From Clostridiales bacterium (GTDB lineage: Bacteria; Bacillota; Clostridia; Oscillospirales; CAG-272): a stretch of DNA of 32,338 bases. Shown here one piece after another: positions 9,032-15,501 of this stretch. The stretch's first letter is position 1; each line of letters starts with the position of its first letter. A model generated the notes under the pieces. That model searched no databases and was not told where the DNA came from. It saw nothing but the letters and a program-made list of their open reading frames with translations. Where the stretch lies: positions 1 to 32,338 of the forward strand of contig JAEEJM010000061.1 of the NCBI GenBank assembly GCA_016281895.1. The letters are read 5' to 3'. The position numbers were made by a program, and so were the translations under genes.

Positions 9032-9214
9032 AAAAGGGGCCGAGGCCCTGGAAGAACGTCCGGAATCATTGGATCCCGCTGGATGCCATAAGGACATTAT
9101 TAGTGTTATTCCCGTGGACTGCGCTGAAAAAATGACACCGGATGTATAATGATCGTTTGGGTACAAAAGGAAGGGGAAAGCAATCTTCATCCATCAATTG
9201 CCATGCTCCCAATC

Positions 9215-9255
9215 GGCCGGTTCTCTGATCATCCTTATGAGAACCGGCCTTTTTT
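9215..9255 (+). terminator. Intrinsic terminator downstream of glnN
   Basis: An 11-bp perfect stem (GGCCGGTTCTC, 9215-9225, with 9239-9249) with a 13-base loop is followed by six T residues. It lies 183 bases past the glnN stop, between convergent genes. The stem and part of the loop recur at 27448-27481. The 9032-9214 stretch before it holds no convincing gene; a TATAAT at 9145-9150 has no matching -35. Confidence 0.85.
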
Positions 9256-9270
9256 CGCCTTTTTTCGCCG

Positions 9271-10731
9271 TTACGAGTCCGCTCGAGAGAAGCAGTTCTT
9301 CATCGAGTTGTACGCCACGTTGAGGACCTGACCGAGCGTGTCGGAGGTCATGGCCTCGGCCGCCGCCGCCATCTCTGAGTTTTTTTCCTCGAGAAAGGCG
9401 CAGACGTCCTCCGGGGCGCGTGAGACGAACTCGCGGTCGGTCTCGTTTATGAACCTGTGGCCCTCGGTGAACACTTTCTCGCGGTACCGCTCGATGATCT
9501 GTATGGCCCCTCCGTAATGGGCGTCGGCGAGGGCGCCTATGATGCGGCTGTCCCAGTACAGGTTGCCGGTCCGAACGGATCTGCCGGGATCGCCGAGGTA
9601 GCCGGGTCCGCGGGTGACGTTGGCGTACAGCGGGACGGAGCAGTTGAAGGCGTTGGAGGCCTCGGAGATCCACTCGAGCGCGCTGATCTCAGCCGGGACG
9701 TAGGGCCGCAGCTGCGTTATGGCAAGGAAGCTGGTCCGGTTGATGCCTACCGGGCGGTATTTTCCCGACAGGGCGGGGTCGGTGCGGCTGCCGTATACCG
9801 CGTAAGGGGTCTCTTCGTAACAGGAGGACAGGACGTGTTTGACGTCCTCGACCGTTATGAGCTTTTCGGGGACGAGACACCAGGGAATGTCGTCGCTCTC
9901 AGGGCCGTAATCGGCCGCCGGGCCGTCCCACTTGTATGTGCCGGGGTTCAGATACCTCTCCATGACCCAGGCCCGGGGGGTGTTGTACAGATGATCCTGA
10001 TGCGATCGGCTGCCGAACGCCGCCCTGGCGTCGAGGAGCGAATCGCCGCGGGACTCCGCGCCGCCCAGATCCAGGTGGTTGTCCCTTATGAACTCGGCAA
10101 GGTCGGCGGAGCACAGGTTCTCGGTCCCGTCGCCCAGCGCGTCGCGGAGATCGAGCATGTCTATGCCGAGCTGGTTCGGCCCCACGGCGTAGCAGTCGTC
10201 CGGCACGCGGCGGGCGATCCATCTGTGGCCGCCTATCGTCTCCATCCACCAGATCTCGTCGGCGTCCTGAAAGCCGATACCGTTCATCTCGTAAGTTCCG
10301 TACTGCTCCAGCAGCGCGCCGAGTCTCAGGACTCCGGCGCGCGCGCTGTCTATGTAAGGCAGCACTATGGTCAGCATATCCTCCTCGCCGATGCCGGTCC
10401 CGACGAGCGGGTCGGCGCCGAGGACCCTCGGGTTGGAGGTGATGGTCTCGGTCGCGGACATGGCGACGTTCAGCGAGTTCACGCCGGCCTCGCCCCAAAC
10501 ACCGCGGTCGTTCTCGGCGTTGGGCATGGAGGTGTAGCGCAGCGGGTCACCGGGCAGCGGGATCTCGACGCCGGAAATGACCGACTTGTACAGCCGGGGC
10601 TGTTCGTCGGGATTCACCACCTGAAACTTTTTCGTGCGGAAGCGGCCGGGGCCGCAGTCCTCGTTCCGTCCCATTATGGTCGATCCGTCGTAAGAGGCTT
10701 TCTTTCCGACAAGTATCGTTGTGCAGGGCAT
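9271..10731 (-). CDS. C69 family dipeptidase
   Basis: This 486-residue protein belongs to the PepD/C69 (U34) peptidases, which are N-terminal-nucleophile hydrolases cleaving dipeptides. It starts MPCTTILVGKKASYDGSTIMGRNED, a family hallmark in which the Cys (here Cys3) becomes the nucleophile. GVWGEAGVNSLNVAMSATET and GIGEEDMLTIVLPYIDSARAG further support it. Residues 1-2 must be removed to free Cys3, so there is almost no propeptide. No signal peptide is seen, so it is cytosolic. AAGGAAGGAG precedes the ATG at 10731. It lies 62 bp downstream of the exported protein at 10794-12044 on the same strand and probably shares its transcript, which would link it to peptide salvage. Confidence 0.93.
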   Translation of the reverse strand: MPCTTILVGKKASYDGSTIMGRNEDCGPGRFRTKKFQVVNPDEQPRLYKSVISGVEIPLPGDPLRYTSMPNAENDRGVWGEAGVNSLNVAMSATETITSNPRVLGADPLVGTGIGEEDMLTIVLPYIDSARAGVLRLGALLEQYGTYEMNGIGFQDADEIWWMETIGGHRWIARRVPDDCYAVGPNQLGIDMLDLRDALGDGTENLCSADLAEFIRDNHLDLGGAESRGDSLLDARAAFGSRSHQDHLYNTPRAWVMERYLNPGTYKWDGPAADYGPESDDIPWCLVPEKLITVEDVKHVLSSCYEETPYAVYGSRTDPALSGKYRPVGINRTSFLAITQLRPYVPAEISALEWISEASNAFNCSVPLYANVTRGPGYLGDPGRSVRTGNLYWDSRIIGALADAHYGGAIQIIERYREKVFTEGHRFINETDREFVSRAPEDVCAFLEEKNSEMAAAAEAMTSDTLGQVLNVAYNSMKNCFSRADS

Positions 10732-10793
10732 GACGGTTCTCCTTCCTTTTCCCGTGAAGAAACGTTAACGGCGGACGGCGGGGTCAGCCCCGC

Positions 10794-12044
10794 TCATCCG
10801 ACCTTGAAATCGAATTCGGCAAGCACGCACTCGCCGTAACCCACGAACACCGAGGCCCTGAAGCGGTAGGTGCCGGCGGGAAGAGCGGACAGGTCGGTGC
10901 TCATCTCTTTTTCGGCAAAGTTGATCCTGAAGCTGACGGTGTCGTTCGCGTAGTCCTTGGCCTGCTCGGACTCGGACACGACGCGGCCGCCGGAGTCGGT
11001 CACGGTCAGAAGCGACGACAGTATGCAGAAGTTGGAGCTGACGTTCCCGGAGATCTTCTTTCCGCCTATCGTTTCGGCCGTGGGCAGTCCCGAAACACTG
11101 ACCGAGAGGTCGTCGAGGCCGCTGTCGAACTCGGCCAGCCGGCAGGGGATGTAGTCGCCCTTGTAAAGCGCGCTGAACGTATATACCTGACCGACCCTCC
11201 AGGTGGTGTTGTATTCCGTCTTCTCGTTGAATTTCGACGTCTGTTCTATGACGCTTACGTAGGAGCGCTCGCCGTTGACCGTGCCGTCGGGGTTCCGGCG
11301 GACGACCGGCCCGGTCCATACCATCCTGGCGTGGCCCGTGGACGAGTTCCTCGTGGCCAGCACGTCCGCGGGGAGGAGAAGCGCGTACGCCTCGAAGATC
11401 GCCTGCTGACTGTTGGCGGCGATCACTTCGGACGTGACGGTCGACGTGCATGTGTAATCCCCGACCCGCACCATGCCGGCGTTTGCCGCGGGGGTTATGG
11501 TCGAGCTCCCCGAGCCGCGCGTCCTGAAAGAGACGTTGCGGAAGGAGGTGTAGCAGGCGACCGCGCAGGTCACCCCGGGCATCGACGAGTAAGTCGCGGG
11601 GCCCGTGTAATTGCGCTCGGCGTCGAGATAGTTCAGCTCGAAGTATCTGAGGCCGCTGTGGTGGCTGACGTACGGCATGCCGACGTAGGTCTGCCCGGCC
11701 CTGTATATGAGCGTCGATGTGTAGCTCTTCTCCTTGGAGAAGTCGATGGTGACCGGGCACTTCCACACGACCGACGACAGTTTTTCCATGTAGTCGAGGA
11801 CGATGCGCCTGGCCTGGTCCGCGGAAGGCTTCTCCGGCAGCAGCGGATAGACGGCGGCCGGCGCGGCCGAGCTCTCCGCGGCTCCCGCGGAGCCTTCGCC
11901 GGAGCCGGACGGGGTCAGGCCGGCAGTCTCCGTCGCCGAGGCGGACGGCTCCGTGCCGGACGGGGGCTGTTGCGCCGGCCGTCCGCAGAATGAGAGGGCG
12001 GGTATTGTCAGCAGCGCCAGGATCAGCGCGAGCAGTTTTTTCAT
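10794..12044 (-). CDS. Exported protein with NlpC/P60-like Cys-His spacing
   Basis: The 416-residue protein starts with a signal peptide (MKKLLALILALLTIPALSFC). Cys20 could be a lipobox cysteine, but Phe at -1 is unusual, so lipidation is uncertain. A Ser/Ala/Pro/Gly-rich linker covers residues 24-65. Residues 115-240 show GQTYVGMPYVSHHSGLR, then PGVTCAVACYTSF with Cys160, an AYALLLPADVLATRN segment and GHARMVWTG with His238. That order, Cys early, an L-P-A-D turn, then Gly-His, resembles NlpC/P60 cell-wall peptidases (GxDCSG, PGDL, HVGI), though the residues around them diverge. Residues 265-416 are beta-rich and end in an adhesin-like or Ig-like fold (SALPAGTYRFRASVFVGYG). The start has AAAGG upstream. 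The catalytic role is inference; export is clear. Confidence 0.75.
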   Translation of the reverse strand: MKKLLALILALLTIPALSFCGRPAQQPPSGTEPSASATETAGLTPSGSGEGSAGAAESSAAPAAVYPLLPEKPSADQARRIVLDYMEKLSSVVWKCPVTIDFSKEKSYTSTLIYRAGQTYVGMPYVSHHSGLRYFELNYLDAERNYTGPATYSSMPGVTCAVACYTSFRNVSFRTRGSGSSTITPAANAGMVRVGDYTCTSTVTSEVIAANSQQAIFEAYALLLPADVLATRNSSTGHARMVWTGPVVRRNPDGTVNGERSYVSVIEQTSKFNEKTEYNTTWRVGQVYTFSALYKGDYIPCRLAEFDSGLDDLSVSVSGLPTAETIGGKKISGNVSSNFCILSSLLTVTDSGGRVVSESEQAKDYANDTVSFRINFAEKEMSTDLSALPAGTYRFRASVFVGYGECVLAEFDFKVG

Positions 12045-12094
12045 CGCAAGACCTTTCTTTTCGGGACGTCGGCTCTCCGCGGCTCCCGCCTATT

Positions 12095-12123
12095 ATTTTA
12101 CCATTGCCGGGGGAAAGTGTCAA
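12095..12123 (-). promoter_or_regulatory. Promoter of the exported protein/C69 pair
   Basis: On the minus strand, TTGACA (12123-12118) and TAAAAT (12100-12095) are 17 bp apart, about 50 bases before the ATG at 12044. Confidence 0.87.
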
Positions 12124-12162
12124 CAGATTCCGATATGACAGAGGAACAGTGCCGGCGGGCGG

Positions 12163-12201
12163 GGGGCGGAACGCGGTCCGGAGCCGCCCCGAGCCTTTTT
12201 T
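12163..12201 (+). terminator. First of two tandem plus-strand hairpins with T run
   Basis: GGGGCGG (12163-12169) pairs with CCGCCCC (12184-12190). Five bases later come six T residues (12196-12201). The gap between stem and T run makes it imperfect. No plus-strand gene precedes it. Confidence 0.45.
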
Positions 12202-12202
12202 C

Positions 12203-12230
12203 GCCGCCCGGGCCCCCGGGCGGCATTTTT
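12203..12230 (+). terminator. Second tandem plus-strand terminator-like hairpin
   Basis: GCCGCCCGGG (12203-12212) pairs with CCCGGGCGGC (12215-12224), followed by ATTTTT. It lies just upstream of the promoter at 12242-12270 and may insulate the seven-gene run from upstream or antisense transcription. Confidence 0.65.
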
Positions 12231-12241
12231 ACCGCCGCCAC

Positions 12242-12270
12242 TTTACAAAGCGGGTTTTTTATTGTATACT
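12242..12270 (+). promoter_or_regulatory. Promoter of the seven-gene run 12310-22228
   Basis: TTTACA (12242-12247) and TATACT (12265-12270) are 17 bp apart, with a leader of about 30 nt. A second TATAAT nearby lacks a good -35. No other promoter was found within the run. Confidence 0.8.
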
Positions 12271-12309
12271 TAACCTGTATAATTATTGAACTTGCGACGG
12301 AGGCGCCAT

Positions 12310-14121
12310 ATGAAGCTCAATACGAAGAGAGTCCTTTGCGTAGGCTTCGCTTTTTTCCTGATCTGTACGTTCTGGCAGGCTTACGACACCATAATCCCGA
12401 AGATACTCACCGACCGCTTCGGAATGTCTCAGGCCCTTTCCGGCATTATCATGGCCGTGGACAACATCCTGGCCCTCTTCATGCTCCCGCTGTTCGGAGC
12501 CCTCTCCGACAAGTGCAGAAGCAGCCGCGGGAAAAGGACCCCGTTCATACTCTGGGGCACGCTGGCCGCGGTGGCGGCGTTCATGCTGCTGACCTGGGCC
12601 GACGCCTCTCAGCTCAGGCTGATCTCCGGGGTCACCGAGATCGACAGCCCCGATACGCTCTCGGCGATATATGATCAGGTCTCGGAGGACGAGCTCATAA
12701 CGCCCGACGGCGACACGTTCAGGCTCGCCGGCCGGTATAAGGACAAGGAGGAGTTTGCCGCGGTCCGCTCGACCATAAGCGAGCTGTCCGTCAAGGCCGG
12801 AAGACTCAGGCTGGTCAGGGCCGACGGCTCGGGCGATATCACCATCGAGAGCAAGTACCGCACCCGCATAGTCACCTACGACGGAAAGAACTTCAGGCTG
12901 CGCGACCGCGAGACCGAGCTGGACACCGCGATCTCCGAGCTGATCGAGGTCGACGGCGTACAGGTCTCGCTCGAGGCCCTTTACGGAGGCGCGGAGTACG
13001 ACGGCGTCCCGGCCTTCAGGCAGATGACGAACTCAGAGTACACGAACTTCGTCGTCCCGGCCAGGCAGGCGTACGTGCACGGTATAACCAGGTCCGACCC
13101 GTCGCACCTCATCTGGTTCATGATCATTCTTATGGTCGTCCTCGTGGCCATGTCCTCCTTCCGCTCGCCCGCCGTTGCTCTCATGCCCGACGTGGTGGTC
13201 AAGCCCCTGCGCTCAAAAGCCAACGCCGTCATCAACCTCATGGGCACGGTCGGCGGAATGACGGTCCTGGTGCTCGGCATGGGCTTCGCATTCGCGAACA
13301 GCGCCATTAAGAACACCTTCAGGCCGTGGCTCGGCTTCTTTGCGGTCGTTTCCGGCATCATGCTGGCGGCCCTGGCCATGTTCCTGATCACGGTCAGGGA
13401 GCCGAAGTGGAACGCCGAGATGATAGAGGAGTCCGCCGGGCTCGGCGACTCCGGCCCGGACGGCGGCGACGCCACCGCGGCCGGAGCAGACGGCGCCCGG
13501 GCCGGGCGAGGGCTCAGCTCCGGCGAGCTCATCTCCCTCGTGTTCATACTGCTGTCCGTCTTCCTCTGGTACTTCGGCTACAACGCCGTAACGTCCAAAT
13601 ACTCGGTCTACGCCACCAACATACTTGACCTCGACTACAGCACGACGCTGCTCATTGCCAACGCCGCCGCCGTGGTCTCCTACCTTCCCGTCGGGATCAT
13701 CTCCTCCAAGGTCGGGCGCAAGAAGACCATCCTGGCCGGCGTCCTGATGCTTGCCGCGGCCTTCTTCGTGGCCTGCTTCATGAAGGTCGGCTCCCCCGCC
13801 GTCATAATGAACATTATGTTCGCGGTGGCCGGCATAGGCTGGGCGACGATCAACGTCAACTCCTTCCCGATGGTCGTCGAGCTGTCCCGGAGCGGCAACA
13901 TCGGAAAATACACCGGATACTATTACACGGCAAGCATGGCCGCCCAGGCGGTCACCCCGTTCTTCTCGGGCTTCCTTATGGACAGGCTCGGGATGAGGGT
14001 GCTCTTCCCGTATGCGACCGTGTTCGTATGCCTTGCCTTCGTTACCATGCTGCTGGTGCGCCACGGCGACTCCAGACCGGTCCCGCCCTCCGGGATCGAG
14101 GCACTGGACGTAGACGGCTGA
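12310..14121 (+). CDS. SLC45/GPH-like MFS transporter with large extracellular insertion
   Basis: The 603-residue protein is a 12-segment transporter of the major facilitator superfamily, closest in look to SLC45/GPH sugar:cation symporters. Signs are the N-terminal FWQAYDTIIPKILTDRFG, the loop 2-3 motif ALSDKCRSSRGKRTPFI (residues 64-80) and PDVVVKPLRSKANAVINLMG after the fourth helix. Residues 98-265 form a hydrophilic stretch between helix 3 and helix 4, predicted to lie outside the cell, where most relatives have a short loop. A Gly/Ala/Asp-rich cytoplasmic linker separates the two halves. The ATG at 12310 was chosen for its GGAGG site; a TTG at 12286 would add only a short basic tail. 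It is the first gene of the run. The substrate is unknown; a sugar is likely from the family. Confidence 0.87.
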   Translation: MKLNTKRVLCVGFAFFLICTFWQAYDTIIPKILTDRFGMSQALSGIIMAVDNILALFMLPLFGALSDKCRSSRGKRTPFILWGTLAAVAAFMLLTWADASQLRLISGVTEIDSPDTLSAIYDQVSEDELITPDGDTFRLAGRYKDKEEFAAVRSTISELSVKAGRLRLVRADGSGDITIESKYRTRIVTYDGKNFRLRDRETELDTAISELIEVDGVQVSLEALYGGAEYDGVPAFRQMTNSEYTNFVVPARQAYVHGITRSDPSHLIWFMIILMVVLVAMSSFRSPAVALMPDVVVKPLRSKANAVINLMGTVGGMTVLVLGMGFAFANSAIKNTFRPWLGFFAVVSGIMLAALAMFLITVREPKWNAEMIEESAGLGDSGPDGGDATAAGADGARAGRGLSSGELISLVFILLSVFLWYFGYNAVTSKYSVYATNILDLDYSTTLLIANAAAVVSYLPVGIISSKVGRKKTILAGVLMLAAAFFVACFMKVGSPAVIMNIMFAVAGIGWATINVNSFPMVVELSRSGNIGKYTGYYYTASMAAQAVTPFFSGFLMDRLGMRVLFPYATVFVCLAFVTMLLVRHGDSRPVPPSGIEALDVDG

Positions 14122-14158
14122 CGTCCCCGCGCACCGATACTCCGAAAGGATCCAACGA

Positions 14159-15013
14159 ATGGTTTTTGTGTATATCATTGCCGGCCTGGCCGTGCTGTTC
14201 GCGGTCTACGTCATACTGCTGAAGCCGCGGCCGGAGCCCAGGACCTCGGTCGAGCCGCTCAAGGTCGACTACGCCCACAGGGGGCTGTTCGGTCGGAACG
14301 AGATCGTCGAGAACACCATCCCGGCCTTCCGCGAGGCCGAGGACGCCGGGTTCGGAATCGAGCTTGACGTAAGACTCAGCGCCGACGGGGAGCTCGTGGT
14401 GTTCCACGACGACACCCTGGAGCGCCTCTGCGGCAGGCCCGAGAAGGTGTCGTCGCTCACCGCCTCGGAGCTCAGCTGGGTCGACATCAAAGGAACCTAC
14501 GAGCGCATACCCCTCTTTACCGACGTACTGGACCGCATCGACCACCGCATCCCGCTATGCATCGAGATCAAGGGCGAGGGCTCGGACACGGCCGTCTGCG
14601 AGAAGCTTGCCGCGATCCTTGACGGCTACGACGGCTATTACTCCGTCGAGTCCTTCAACCCCTTCCTCCTCAACTGGTTCCGCAAGAACCGGCCGAGGAT
14701 CGTCCGCGGCCAGCTCACCACGAACCTGTTCAAGGGCGGGGTCAGGACCAGCCTGTTCAACAAGATCGGCTGCACCACCATGATATTCAACTTCCTGTCG
14801 AAGCCGGATTACATCGCCTACGACGTAAAATGTCCCCGCCAGCTTCCGGTGGTCATCTGCGACAGGCTTTATCATGCGCTGATGGTCGCCTGGACCGTCA
14901 GGGACGAGCGGACCCTGGCCGAATGCAGGGCCAAGGGCCGCATATGCATCTTCCAGGACTTCATACCGGCTGAGCCGAGGACCGCCGCGGCGGCCGGGGG
15001 CGGGCGCCGGTGA
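14159..15013 (+). CDS. Membrane-anchored glycerophosphodiester phosphodiesterase (GDPD)
   Basis: The 284-residue enzyme hydrolyses glycerophosphodiesters to glycerol-3-phosphate and an alcohol. The GDPD signature is intact: AHRG (His40, Arg41), ENT (Glu51, Asn52), IELDV (Glu68, Asp70) and VFHDD (His83), which build the metal site. Residues 1-21 are a single transmembrane helix, so the catalytic domain is tethered to the membrane. The C-terminal part has FNPFLLNWFRKNRP and the final AWTVRD seen in the family. AAAGGA lies before the ATG, 37 bases after the transporter stop. Its stop overlaps the next start (GTGA). Lipid head-group or teichoic-acid turnover is a likely role. Confidence 0.93.
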   Translation: MVFVYIIAGLAVLFAVYVILLKPRPEPRTSVEPLKVDYAHRGLFGRNEIVENTIPAFREAEDAGFGIELDVRLSADGELVVFHDDTLERLCGRPEKVSSLTASELSWVDIKGTYERIPLFTDVLDRIDHRIPLCIEIKGEGSDTAVCEKLAAILDGYDGYYSVESFNPFLLNWFRKNRPRIVRGQLTTNLFKGGVRTSLFNKIGCTTMIFNFLSKPDYIAYDVKCPRQLPVVICDRLYHALMVAWTVRDERTLAECRAKGRICIFQDFIPAEPRTAAAAGGGRR

Positions 15014-15501
15014 CTCCTTCGGACGGAAAGAAGGAGAGGCGGAGAAAGACCGCCTCCGTGATATCGGCGCTGCTGTGCGTCCTGTGGTCGGCCCTGTTCT
15101 TATGGGTGTTCTTCCTTGACGTGCGGCTGCTGTTCGAAGGGGGCTCCGCCAGGCTGGGCAACGCCGTCGGACAGCTCCTGCTGCTGATCCTGATCACGCC
15201 CGCGGCGGTCGTTCTGCTGTTCGCGGACATCGTGCTCCAGCACGCCTCGGTCAGGACGGCCGGGAGGTTCTGGGAGATCGCCTCGCTGTCGGTGACCGTT
15301 TTTCTGATCGCCGAGTACCTCTTTCTGTTCTCGGGGTGCTACGTATCGCCGCTGTTCAACGACATTCTTATCACGGCCGGCGCCGCGCTGCCGTGCCTGC
15401 TGACCCTCGTCCGCGTTTATTCGGCGGAAAAAAGGCTTGCGGCGCGGAGAAAGGAACGCACAGATGAAAAACAGGAACAAGGACAGGAAGGAGCCCGATA
15501 A
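15010..15501 (+). CDS. Small four-helix membrane protein, unknown function
   Basis: The 163-residue protein is predicted to have four transmembrane helices (about 17-38, 51-72, 88-110 and 115-136). It has charged ends: DGKKERRRK at the N-terminus and a Lys/Arg/Glu/Gln-rich tail. No known family is recognised. The start is GTG at 15010, overlapping the TGA of the phosphodiesterase by four bases (GTGA), so it is probably translated by coupling, because the upstream ribosome site is weak. Its 3' end overlaps the start of the AAA+/M41 gene by 38 bases. This tight packing supports a shared function at the membrane, but none can be named. Confidence 0.78.
   Translation: MTPSDGKKERRRKTASVISALLCVLWSALFLWVFFLDVRLLFEGGSARLGNAVGQLLLLILITPAAVVLLFADIVLQHASVRTAGRFWEIASLSVTVFLIAEYLFLFSGCYVSPLFNDILITAGAALPCLLTLVRVYSAEKRLAARRKERTDEKQEQGQEGAR

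Noticed and set aside
9145-9150. Small RNA starting at TATAAT and ending at the 9215 hairpin
   Set aside because: No -35 at the right distance and no extended -10; the hairpin is explained as the glnN terminator.
9149-9331. 60-codon plus-strand frame after glnN
   Set aside because: It reads through the terminator hairpin and into the convergent C69 gene; it has no promoter with a good -35.
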